From Opitutia bacterium (GTDB lineage: Bacteria > Verrucomicrobiota > Kiritimatiellia > CAIQIC01 > Lenti-01), in NCBI GenBank assembly GCA_009928955.1, contig SABN01000029.1, positions 1 through 32,059 on the forward strand: DNA of 32,059 nucleotides, written 5' to 3'. Made by a program: the position numbers and the translations under genes. The notes below the pieces were generated by a model, which worked only from the letters and a program-made list of their open reading frames with translations, made no database searches and was not told where the DNA came from. This document shows, in pieces, positions 1-7,369 of the stretch (the stretch's first letter is position 1; each line of letters opens with the position of its first letter).

Positions 1-33
1 CGGCCGCTCTTTCGAGTCATCCTTGGGAAAGAA

Positions 34-666
34 TTACTTCTTCATCTTGCGACGGAGAACCATCGCCAGCGCGCCCAAGCCCAACAGGCTCATCGTCGCC
101 GGCTCCGGAACCGCCTGGATGTCGCCATCCATCGTCAGGCTGTTCAGCAGACGGCTGGAGCCCGCCGCGGCCGGCGAACCGGTCGGGGTGTTCACGGCGC
201 CACCGGTGGAGCGCAGGAACAAGGTGTTCGCGCCCGCATCGATCGTGCCCACCGCAACATCCGCATACACGGAGCTGGCGGAGGCGTAGGCCACCGTCCA
301 AGCGGTGCCGACGTCGCTGCCGTTCAGGGACCACTGCAAGGTGCCCGCGCCCGTGCCGGAACCGTTCAAGCCGCCGACGCCGATCGTCGCATTGGCGATT
401 TCATAGCTGGCCGCCACGGTGACGCTCAGGCTGATGCCGTTGTCCGACTCAATCCAGTTGTTGCACGCGAACTGGTTCGCCGCCGTGCTGGAGACGCCCA
501 ACTCCACGCGGGTCAATTCGCCGAAGGTCACTTGACCGATGTTCGCCGCCGAGCCGTTCGCCGACATGCTTGAATTGCCGCCCGAGAACGTCCACGTCGC
601 CAACAGTTCGGCTTGCGCCACCGAAGCGATCGCCACAATCGCCAACGCAATCATCAATTTCTTCAT
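34..666 (-). CDS. PEP-CTERM sorting domain protein
   Basis: This 210-residue exported protein has an N-terminal signal peptide (MKKLMIALAIVAIASVAQA, cleavage expected after AQA near residue 19). Its body is rich in Gly, Ser, Ala, Asn and Thr and looks like a beta-rich surface protein. It ends in a PEP-CTERM sorting signal: VPEPAT, a hydrophobic stretch and a basic tail (RRKMKK). Such proteins are normally recognised by an exosortase and co-occur with exopolysaccharide loci. I chose the ATG at 666 because AAGGAG (minus strand, 673-678) lies 6 nt upstream; the in-frame GTG at 669 is too close to it. No catalytic domain is recognisable in the body, so the function beyond surface or matrix location is unknown. 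No exosortase gene is present in this window. Confidence 0.92.
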   Translation of the reverse strand: MKKLMIALAIVAIASVAQAELLATWTFSGGNSSMSANGSAANIGQVTFGELTRVELGVSSTAANQFACNNWIESDNGISLSVTVAASYEIANATIGVGGLNGSGTGAGTLQWSLNGSDVGTAWTVAYASASSVYADVAVGTIDAGANTLFLRSTGGAVNTPTGSPAAAGSSRLLNSLTMDGDIQAVPEPATMSLLGLGALAMVLRRKMKK

Positions 667-708
667 CACGATCTCCTTGAGTTTAGTTTCTTTATTTTAA
701 ATCGCTTG

Positions 709-727
709 GAGGAAAAATTCCTTCCTC
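709..727 (-). other. Inverted repeat in 5' leader of the PEP-CTERM gene
   Basis: GAGGAA (709-714) pairs with TTCCTC (722-727) around a 7-nt loop. It lies between the predicted promoter and the ribosome binding site of the PEP-CTERM gene, so it would be in the transcript leader. The stem is purine/pyrimidine-only and short. It could be a regulatory hairpin or chance. Confidence 0.35.
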
Positions 728-739
728 AACTTGGTCTCA

Positions 740-769
740 TTTATACACCCCGCGGCAATGCGGCGTAAA
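740..769 (-). promoter_or_regulatory. Candidate sigma70-type promoter of the PEP-CTERM gene
   Basis: Read on the minus strand, TTTACG (764-769) is followed after 18 bp by TATAAA (740-745). Transcription would start near 733 and give a leader of about 65 nt before the ATG at 666. The surrounding 670-800 stretch is markedly AT-richer than the rest of the window, as expected of a promoter. Confidence 0.45.
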
Positions 770-824
770 GTTTTTTTTCCATATTTTTCACTACCGTTTT
801 ACTTGCGGAAATTGCGCCGTTGCG

Positions 825-840
825 AGCAAAGCTGCGGCCC
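825..840 (-). promoter_or_regulatory. Possible sigma54 (-24/-12) element upstream of the PEP-CTERM gene
   Basis: The minus strand reads GGGCCGCAGCTTTGCT, with GG and GC separated by exactly 10 bp and an exact TTGCT at the -12 side. The consensus is TGGCACG-N4-TTGCW. The middle of the -24 element does not match well, and GG-N10-GC is common in GC-rich DNA. It is listed because PEP-CTERM genes in other bacteria are known to be RpoN-dependent through PrsK/PrsR. Confidence 0.22.
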
Positions 841-855
841 TCCCCATGGCCTCCG

Positions 856-2673
856 TCAGAACTTCATCAGACGCAAGCGCGCCAGAGCCGCCTCCGCCCC
901 CGGCATTTCCGGCTCCAGCGCCAGCGCCTTTTGCACGCAGAACTCCGCCTCCGCGTACCGGCCCAGCTGGGCGTAGGCCATTCCCAGATTGAACCACATC
1001 GGCGCGGTGCCCGACCGACCGGCGACCGCCGCCTGGAAATGCGGCAGCGCCTCACCGGCGCGGCCCGACCCGTAGAGCAAAACCCCCAGATTGTAGTGCG
1101 CTTCGGGATGCGCGGGCTCCAACCGCAACGCTTCCTCGCAAGCCGCCCGGGCTTCGTCCTTCCGGCCCAGCGCCGAAAGCGCCTGGCCCCGGTTGCTGTG
1201 ATAGTCCGCCATACCGCCCTTCATCCCGATGGCCTGGTCTTGCAGCGCCAACGCCTCTTCCGCCCGCCCCAGTTTCAGCAGGACGCTCCCGAGATTGGCG
1301 ACATACCCCGCTTTTTCCGGCTTCAACCGGACCGCCTGCCGGATATGGACCACCCCCTCCTCCCCGCGCCCGGCCTCGACCAGCGCCAACCCCAAGCTGT
1401 TCTGGGCGAAATGCGAACCCGGATCCAGATCGACCGCGCGCCGGAAAATCGTCGCGGAATTCCTCCACCACGGCAGTTGCGCATGCGTCTGGACCAGACA
1501 CAGGACCAACGCCAGACCGCAAGCCGCCGCGATCCATCGCCGCGCCCGGGGCCGCCCGCTCCACTCCGCCGCCGTCCAGGCGCATGCGATTCCCAGCCCG
1601 ATCAACGGCAGATAGGTCCATCGGTTCGCAAATTGCGCCAGCCCCAGCCGAACGCCCCGGATGACGGGAAACAGCGTGATCAGAAACCACAACCAGCCCA
1701 CCGTCCCATATGGCCGCTTCTCGCGCTGGCCCCAAAAAAACCATGTCGCCGCGGCCAAGGCCGCCAGCGCGGCCAAGGAATAAGGCCACGCCACGACGTC
1801 GTTTTCCGGATAGAGGATGCTCAGCCGGACCGGCGCCGCGACCTTTTCCAGATAATCCACGTAGTTCGGCGCGACCATTCCGATCCGCGACGCCAGCGAC
1901 ACGGGCGTCCCTTCCCCCCGGCCCGTCGTGTGGGTGAACAGGTTGATCCCCATGAACACCGCCGCCAGAGCGATCAGCGGCGCCTTCTCCGCGAGCAGCG
2001 GACGCCACGCCTGCCATGCCCCCGCCCCCTGCGGCCACCGGGCCCGCTTCAACGGCCACCCGTCGAGCAGCAGCAGCAAGGGCGGCAACGCAATCAGGAT
2101 CGCCTTCGACATCAGCCCGGCCAGCATCAGGAGGAAAACCGCCGCCATCCGCCCTGCGGAGGGCTTTTCGGCATGCCGCACGTAGGCCAGAAGCGCCAGC
2201 ATGAAAAACAGCCCGCTCAGCACGTCCTTGCGCGCCGCGATCCACGCCACCGCCTCCATCCGCGTGGGATGCCACGCGAACAGCGCCGCCACGAAAAAAC
2301 TGCGCCCGCGCGATCCCGTCACCCGGAACAGCGCCCAGAACAGCAGCGCCGCGTTCGCCGCGTGCAGGAGAACGTTCACCAGATGGTGTCCGCCCGGCCC
2401 CGCCCCGAACACCGCGATGTCCGCCATGTACGAAATCCACAGCAGCGGCAGCCACCATTGCTCGCGCACCGCCGTGAACGCCTGCCGCACCCCTTCCCCC
2501 GTCAAGCCTTCCGACACCATCGGGTTCTCCGCGACGTACAGATAATCGTCCAAACTGATGTAGCCAAACCCCCGTGCCGGCCAGAACAGCGCCAACGTCA
2601 AACCCGCCAGCAGCAAGACCAGCCATGCCTCTCGATGCCGCTTCAGGAACCCGGACTCCGGAATGCCGCTCAT
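856..2673 (-). CDS. TMTC-like membrane protein with C-terminal TPR repeats (paralog 1)
   Basis: This is a 605-residue polytopic membrane protein followed by about five tetratricopeptide repeats (last ~190 residues). The first predicted extracytoplasmic loop holds an acidic pair (YISLDDYLYVAENP, Asp42-Asp43), as in GT-C glycosyltransferases and the TMTC/DUF1736 family. Family-style blocks HPTRMEAVAWI, RKDVLSG and LMSK...LLLLLDGWPLKR follow. In animals TMTC proteins are O-mannosyltransferases; bacterial members are often annotated only as TPR proteins, and the substrate here is unknown. The ATG at 2673 is preceded by GAGAAAGG about 5 nt away; upstream in-frame starts (2688, 2940) would add an arginine-rich segment unlike any family N-terminus. 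It lies 52 bp downstream of its paralog (2726-4798), so co-transcription is likely. A glycosyltransferase role is inferred, not shown. Confidence 0.85.
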   Translation of the reverse strand: MSGIPESGFLKRHREAWLVLLLAGLTLALFWPARGFGYISLDDYLYVAENPMVSEGLTGEGVRQAFTAVREQWWLPLLWISYMADIAVFGAGPGGHHLVNVLLHAANAALLFWALFRVTGSRGRSFFVAALFAWHPTRMEAVAWIAARKDVLSGLFFMLALLAYVRHAEKPSAGRMAAVFLLMLAGLMSKAILIALPPLLLLLDGWPLKRARWPQGAGAWQAWRPLLAEKAPLIALAAVFMGINLFTHTTGRGEGTPVSLASRIGMVAPNYVDYLEKVAAPVRLSILYPENDVVAWPYSLAALAALAAATWFFWGQREKRPYGTVGWLWFLITLFPVIRGVRLGLAQFANRWTYLPLIGLGIACAWTAAEWSGRPRARRWIAAACGLALVLCLVQTHAQLPWWRNSATIFRRAVDLDPGSHFAQNSLGLALVEAGRGEEGVVHIRQAVRLKPEKAGYVANLGSVLLKLGRAEEALALQDQAIGMKGGMADYHSNRGQALSALGRKDEARAACEEALRLEPAHPEAHYNLGVLLYGSGRAGEALPHFQAAVAGRSGTAPMWFNLGMAYAQLGRYAEAEFCVQKALALEPEMPGAEAALARLRLMKF

Positions 2674-2725
2674 ATTGCCTTTCTCCATTGGATGGTCGGA
2701 TCTGAAATCCGCGGAGGCCGCATCC

Positions 2726-4798
2726 CTATTCCCGATGCGGTTTCCCCTGCCGATACAGCCGCAGGCGCCCTTCGATCCGTTCCGCCAGCGCGGAATCCCC
2801 CTGCCGCATCGCCAAGGCCATCGCCCGCTCCCCGGTCGCCACCGCCTTTTCGAAATCCCCGCCTGCGGCTTGCGCCGCCGCCAGAGTGTCCATCGCCGCG
2901 GCAGGCTCCTCCGCGGCGAGTTCCACCGCCCGCCCGGCAAACGCCAAGGCCAAGGGGATCGACTCCGCCGGCGACCGCCGGTCCGTCGCCACTCGCCAGG
3001 CGATGGCGTTCAGCAAGGCGGCATTCTCCGCCTCCCTTTCCGCCAAGCGCCGGAAACACGTCCAGGCGTAGGGGCGGGAGCGATCCCGCCAGAGCAGGAG
3101 ATAGTACGGGAACAAATCGACGGACGACTGGATGTTCCCGCCGGGCCATTCGGTCAAGAGCGCCGCCTGCGCCCGGGCGTTCTCCTCCTCCCCGCTCTCG
3201 AAATAGGCGCGGATCAACTGGATCCGGAACCGCGACGATTGCGGATCCAGCGCCAGCGCTCGGTTCAAATGCCGGATCGCTTCGTCCCATTCCCCTTCGT
3301 GCAGGCATGCCATTCCATAGCTGCCATGGACGAGCGCCGAAGCTTCCGGCGCATTCACAATCGGCTCCAACACCGCTTGCGCGAGGCGGGCGCGGCCATT
3401 CAGCGCCAATCGGCAGGCGTCGTCCCCCATGGCCGCCACGCGGCCCGGGGTGGACCGGCTCCAGGCTTGGCGGAAGGTTTCCTCCGCCGGCCCCGTCTCG
3501 CCTTGTTCCCAAAGCCAGATTCCCCGGTTCATCATTCCCTGGAAGTGGAACGGGTCGGCCTCCAGCACCCGCGCAAACAGCGTCCCGGAGTTCGTCCAAA
3601 CCGGCAAGTGCCGCGCCGTCAGAACGCCGACGGCCAGGATCGAGGCCACGCCTGCGGCGATCCGCGCCCGCCGCCCCCTCGCGCCCGCCGGCATCGCCTG
3701 GGCCAGCAGGAGCACCAATCCCATCGCGGGCAGATAGGTATAGCGGTCCGCGCGGCTTTGCGCGCCAAATCCCACGAGCCCCGACACCGGCAGCAACAGG
3801 ACGACATACCAAAGCCAGCCCACCGCGAAGGCCGGCCAACGCCGCCGCGCGAACCATGCGGCCCCGGTGATGGCCGCCAAGACGAGCCCCGCTCCGGCCA
3901 CCGTCCCGCCCGCCACGTCCAGATCGCCGTACAGCACGTTCAGGCCGCTGGGCCAAACCGTTTTCCAAAGATAGTGGACCAAGTGGATCGGCACGCGCGC
4001 CAGCCGCGTCCATGCATCGCCCGTGTTCAAGGACTCCCGGGCCGCGTGGCCGCCGACGGCCAAGGCGCCGGATATGAGGCCCAACAGCCAGAACATCCAT
4101 TTCTCCGCCACCAGGCGGGGCAACTTCGCCCGGAAATCAGCCCCCTCCGGCCGCATCCGCTTCAACGGCCAGATGTCCAGCAAAAGCAACAGGAGCGGCG
4201 TGGCCATGAGCGTGGACTTGCTCATCAGCCCCAAGGCGAGAAGTCCCGCCGAGGCCCAAGCCCATCCCCGGGAACGCCGGCCTTCCGCGAAGCTCCGCGC
4301 GTAGGCCCACAGGCAGAGCAGGAAGAAGAATCCGCTCAACACGTCCTTGCGGCCGGAGATCCAGGCGACGCTCTCCACCCGCAGCGGGTGGAGGGCCCAG
4401 ATCAGCGCCCCCCAGCAGGCGAATCCCAGACTCCCGGTCCAGCGCCTCAATAAAATGAAAAACAAGACCCCGTTGAGCGCGTGCAGCGCGATGTTCACCA
4501 GATGGAATCCCCGCGGTTCCGGCCCCAAGGCCTCCACATCCAGCATATAGGCCACGTTCAACATCGGAATCCACAGGCCTTCCTGCATTTTCCCGAACGC
4601 CGCCTTCACCCCCGGCCAGGTCAGCCCTTCCATCACGTCCGGATTGTCCCGCACATAGGCGGAATCGTCCAACGACACGAAGTCATATCCGGTCGCCGGC
4701 CAGTACAACGCCAGCGTGACCGCAAAGAGCAGCAACGCCATCCCCATTCCTGGGTGGCGGCGGAATGCGCTGGATCCGGGTTTTTCTGTCATGCGCAT
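2726..4798 (-). CDS. TMTC-like membrane protein with TPR segment (paralog 2)
   Basis: This 690-residue protein is clearly paralogous to the downstream gene at 856-2673. It shares the acidic first loop (FVSLDDSAYVRDNP, Asp44-Asp45), HPLRVESVAWISGRKDVLSG, and LMSK...LLLLLDIWPLKR. About ten hydrophobic segments are followed by a soluble part with at least one good TPR (YGMACLHEGEWDEAIRHLNR) and more diverged helical repeats. A GT-C-type sugar transferase in the inner membrane is the likely class; donor and acceptor are unknown. The start is uncertain: ATG at 4798 (MRMTEKPG) and ATG at 4792 are both possible and neither has a strong Shine-Dalgarno. The open frame continues upstream to 5203 but that extension has no family resemblance. 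The C-terminal half differs most between the paralogs, suggesting different partners. Confidence 0.84.
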   Translation of the reverse strand: MRMTEKPGSSAFRRHPGMGMALLLFAVTLALYWPATGYDFVSLDDSAYVRDNPDVMEGLTWPGVKAAFGKMQEGLWIPMLNVAYMLDVEALGPEPRGFHLVNIALHALNGVLFFILLRRWTGSLGFACWGALIWALHPLRVESVAWISGRKDVLSGFFFLLCLWAYARSFAEGRRSRGWAWASAGLLALGLMSKSTLMATPLLLLLLDIWPLKRMRPEGADFRAKLPRLVAEKWMFWLLGLISGALAVGGHAARESLNTGDAWTRLARVPIHLVHYLWKTVWPSGLNVLYGDLDVAGGTVAGAGLVLAAITGAAWFARRRWPAFAVGWLWYVVLLLPVSGLVGFGAQSRADRYTYLPAMGLVLLLAQAMPAGARGRRARIAAGVASILAVGVLTARHLPVWTNSGTLFARVLEADPFHFQGMMNRGIWLWEQGETGPAEETFRQAWSRSTPGRVAAMGDDACRLALNGRARLAQAVLEPIVNAPEASALVHGSYGMACLHEGEWDEAIRHLNRALALDPQSSRFRIQLIRAYFESGEEENARAQAALLTEWPGGNIQSSVDLFPYYLLLWRDRSRPYAWTCFRRLAEREAENAALLNAIAWRVATDRRSPAESIPLALAFAGRAVELAAEEPAAAMDTLAAAQAAGGDFEKAVATGERAMALAMRQGDSALAERIEGRLRLYRQGKPHRE

Positions 4799-5020
4799 GG
4801 CATCCGCACGGCGGCCGCGGCAGTCCGAATGGTTTCTCTGGAACCCATGCCGGAGAGCATCGGACGAAACCCACGCTTCAATCAAGAGCAAAACCACCAC
4901 GGGAAGCGCGTTCAGCGCGCGCGGCCGGCGGCAGGCCCCATCGACGGACGTTTCCGCCCAAACAGGGACGGGTATTCTGATCAAATGCCGGTTCCTTTGG
5001 CGGTTTTTGCCGGATGCACG

Positions 5021-5030
5021 CCCCCCCCCC
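5021..5030 (+). repeat. C10 homopolymer upstream of epimerase promoter
   Basis: Ten consecutive cytosines lie in the divergent intergenic region, about 48 bp before the -35 candidate. Length changes here could alter promoter spacing for either gene, or the run may simply be a GC-rich homopolymer. Confidence 0.9.
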
Positions 5031-5077
5031 GCACTTGGCATGGGTCCATTCCTTCGCCCGCCCGGCGGCCTGTTGCA

Positions 5078-5106
5078 TTGCCGTCCCGGCCCCGCCGTGC
5101 TATACA
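5078..5106 (+). promoter_or_regulatory. Candidate sigma70-type promoter for the epimerase-GT2 unit
   Basis: TTGCCG (5078-5083) and TATACA (5101-5106) are separated by 17 bp. Transcription would begin near 5113, giving a leader of about 215 nt before the epimerase ATG at 5328. It is the best hexamer pair in the divergent region. Confidence 0.5.
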
Positions 5107-5327
5107 CCCCTTGCGATGAAATCCGGAGAAACATCCGCTCCCCCCTGTTCCGGCTCGTCACCTTCCGCGGCAATGGTGGCGCGCCGCGGTCCCGCATCCG
5201 CATCCGCGGCGGCTGGCGCCCGTTCCCGCCACGGAAATGCCCATGCGGCCTTTCCGCGTTTATTCCGGTTGAATGGATATCCGAACCTGTCGCGATGGAT
5301 CGCCACCTGCCCGGAGGAGCCCTTCAG

Positions 5328-6410
5328 ATGAACATCCTGATCACCGGCATTTGCGGCTTCGTTGGTTCGACGCTGGCCCGCCGCCTGCTCGAAATGCGCG
5401 CAGACCTGGCCATCGCCGGGATGGACAACCTGATCCGCCCGGGAAGTGAAATCCATCGCGAGACGTTGCGTTCCCTCGGCATCCGGCTGGTGCATGGAGA
5501 CATCCGCTCCGCAAGCGATTTCGAGGGGTTGCCGAAGCTCGATTACGTGATCGATGCGGCCGCCCTGCCCAGCGTCCTGGCCGGGGTGGACGGCGAGACC
5601 AGCAGCCGGCAACTGATGGAACACAACCTCTTGGGAACGATCAACATCCTGGAGCGGTGCAAGCGCGATTCGGCCGGCTTCATCCTGTTCAATACGAGCC
5701 GCGTCTATTCGATCCCGCCCTTGACGGCTCTGCCGCTCGGGGTGGATGCGGAGGCGTATGTCCCCGACTTCGGCCGCATCGCGATCGCCGGGATGAGCCG
5801 CCAGGGGCTCGACGAACGGTTCTCGACGAATCCGCCGCTTTCCCTTTACGGGGCCTCCAAGCTGACTTCGGAAATCCTCGCGCTGGAATACGGCTCGTCG
5901 TTCGGCTTCCCCGTTTGGAGCAATCGGTGCGGCGTTTTGGCGGGCGGCGGACAGTTGGGCCGTCCCGATCAGGGCGTCTTTTCATATTGGATCCACGGGT
6001 GGCGCGAACGAAGGCCGCTCCGCTATGTCGGCTTCGATGGACAGGGACATCAGGTCCGCGATTGCCTCCATCCCCGCGACATGGCCGGGTTGCTGCTGAA
6101 GCAAATGGATTGCACGGGCAACGACAAGCGGCGGGTGCAGAATCTGTCCGGCGGAATGGCATCGGCGACTTCGCTGGCGCAATTGAGCCGGTGGTGCGAA
6201 GGCCGTTTGGGAAAACACTCCGTGGCGGGCGATGCGACCTCTCGCCCGCATGACGTGCCTTGGCTGGTGCTGGATTCCAGCTTGGCAACCGCCCAGTGGG
6301 GGTGGAAGCCGCAAACGCCCAAAGAAGACATTTTCGAAGAGATCGCCCGCCATGCGGAAGCGCATCCGGACTGGCTGTCCCGTTCCTCCCCCGGGAGCGG
6401 CGCCCGATGA
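5328..6410 (+). CDS. NAD(P)-dependent NDP-sugar epimerase/dehydratase (extended SDR)
   Basis: This 360-residue extended short-chain dehydrogenase probably acts on a nucleotide-activated sugar in the cytoplasm. The Rossmann motif TGICGFVG is at residues 6-13, an acid after beta-2 (MDNLIRPGSE) follows, FNTSRVYS is near 121-128, and the catalytic Tyr174/Lys178 pair sits in YGASK. The order of blocks (DNLIRPGSE, VHGDIRS, DQGVFSYWIHGW, GHQVRDCLHPRDM) resembles the CDP-paratose/CDP-tyvelose 2-epimerase branch, but the exact substrate cannot be fixed from sequence. The ATG at 5328 has GGAGGAG (5313-5319) 8 nt upstream, which decides the start. Its TGA overlaps the ATG of the next glycosyltransferase (ATGA at 6407-6410), so the two are translationally coupled. 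Confidence 0.87.
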   Translation: MNILITGICGFVGSTLARRLLEMRADLAIAGMDNLIRPGSEIHRETLRSLGIRLVHGDIRSASDFEGLPKLDYVIDAAALPSVLAGVDGETSSRQLMEHNLLGTINILERCKRDSAGFILFNTSRVYSIPPLTALPLGVDAEAYVPDFGRIAIAGMSRQGLDERFSTNPPLSLYGASKLTSEILALEYGSSFGFPVWSNRCGVLAGGGQLGRPDQGVFSYWIHGWRERRPLRYVGFDGQGHQVRDCLHPRDMAGLLLKQMDCTGNDKRRVQNLSGGMASATSLAQLSRWCEGRLGKHSVAGDATSRPHDVPWLVLDSSLATAQWGWKPQTPKEDIFEEIARHAEAHPDWLSRSSPGSGAR

Positions 6411-7198
6411 AGGCCGATCCCCCTCGCCCCGCCGCAAGCGGAGAACCGCTCACGCTCCTGTCGGTCGTCATCCCCGCGCGCGACGAGGAGGGATGCCTGG
6501 CCTCGACCATCGGTCATTTGCATTCCACCTTGGAACTCCATCATATCCCCCATGAAATCATTGTCGTGGACGATGGCAGCACCGACGCGACCTGGAGCAT
6601 CCTGCAGGGGTTGAGCCCTGCCATGCCCGAGCTCCATCCGGTTCAAACCGGAGAGCCCTGCGGCTTTGGATGCGCCATCCGCCGCGGGCTCGAGCAGATG
6701 ACCGGAGATGCCGTCGTCATCATGATGGCCGATGAGTCGGATGATTGCCGCGATGTCCCGACCTACTGGAACACCTTGCGGCAGGGCTACGACTGCGTGT
6801 TCGGCAGCCGCTTCATGGCCGGCGGCGGCACCCGCGATTACCCCCCCCTCAAATATGTCCTGAACCGCATGGCGAATGCATTCATCCGGCTTCTCTTCCG
6901 GATCAAGCTGAATGACACCACCAATGCCTTCAAGGCCTATCGGTCCAAGGTGATCGCTGGCTGCATGCCTTTGCTTTCCCTGCATTTCAACTTGACCGTC
7001 GAATTGCCGCTCAAGGCCATCTGCCGCGGCTATTCCTGGACCGTCGTTCCCGTGACGTGGCGAAACCGGCAGACGGGGGTGGCCAAGCTCAAGATCAAGG
7101 AGATGGGCAGCCGCTACTTTTTCATCGTCATGTACATCTGGCTCGAAAAATACTTCAGCCGCGGGGATTACAAGGTTCGGCCAGACCTGCGGAAATAA
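6407..7198 (+). CDS. Glycosyltransferase family 2, polyprenyl-phosphate sugar transferase type
   Basis: This 263-residue soluble GT2 enzyme resembles dolichol/undecaprenyl-phosphate mannosyl- or glucosyltransferases. The nucleotide-binding block LSVVIPARDEEG opens the domain, IIVVDDGSTDAT (DDG at 55-57) follows, and the metal-binding acids lie in MMADESDD (109-113). The later segment DTTNAFKAYRS and the basic QTGVAKLKIKEMG stretch are typical of this branch. It lacks the C-terminal membrane helices of GtrB-like members. The likely product is a lipid-phosphate-linked sugar used by GT-C enzymes; the neighbouring TMTC-like proteins could be such users (inference). The start overlaps the epimerase stop by 4 bp. 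A C8 run (6841-6848) lies inside the gene. Confidence 0.86.
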   Translation: MKADPPRPAASGEPLTLLSVVIPARDEEGCLASTIGHLHSTLELHHIPHEIIVVDDGSTDATWSILQGLSPAMPELHPVQTGEPCGFGCAIRRGLEQMTGDAVVIMMADESDDCRDVPTYWNTLRQGYDCVFGSRFMAGGGTRDYPPLKYVLNRMANAFIRLLFRIKLNDTTNAFKAYRSKVIAGCMPLLSLHFNLTVELPLKAICRGYSWTVVPVTWRNRQTGVAKLKIKEMGSRYFFIVMYIWLEKYFSRGDYKVRPDLRK

Positions 7199-7204
7199 CC
7201 GATG

Positions 7205-7230
7205 GGGCCGGCGAACGGCCCGCGCGGGCC
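7205..7230 (+). terminator. GC-rich stem-loop after the epimerase-GT2 unit
   Basis: GGGCCG (7205-7210) pairs with CGGCCC (7216-7221) around GCGAA, 6 bp past the GT2 stop. A perfect 14-bp palindrome GGCCCGCGCGGGCC (7217-7230) overlaps it and offers a competing fold. There is no U tract, so this is not a classic intrinsic terminator. Confidence 0.35.
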
Positions 7231-7369
7231 ATCTCGTCCGGCGGCCCCCCGAACAGGGCGCCCCCCGGGTCTTGCACTTGTGCTTGTCCCGCCCGACTCC
7301 AGACTGGTAGCTTGAAGAAATGAAGATGTTGCCCCCTCGATCTTCCGGCGCGCGCCCCGTGGAGGCGCC

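Larger units (their letters stand above)
4799..5327. other. Intergenic region between divergent genes
   Basis: This 529-bp stretch separates the minus-strand TMTC gene from the plus-strand epimerase gene. It holds a C10 tract (5021-5030), one good plus-strand promoter candidate (5078-5106) and the epimerase ribosome binding site. A 71-codon plus-strand frame (5116-5331) begins at the expected transcription start, but its composition does not look coding. I found no convincing promoter for the minus-strand gene. Confidence 0.6.

Noticed and set aside
820-3870. A 1016-codon plus-strand open frame
   Set aside because: It lies antisense to the two TMTC genes, is dominated by Arg/Pro/Gln, and has no recognisable domain. 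Such frames are expected opposite GC-rich genes.
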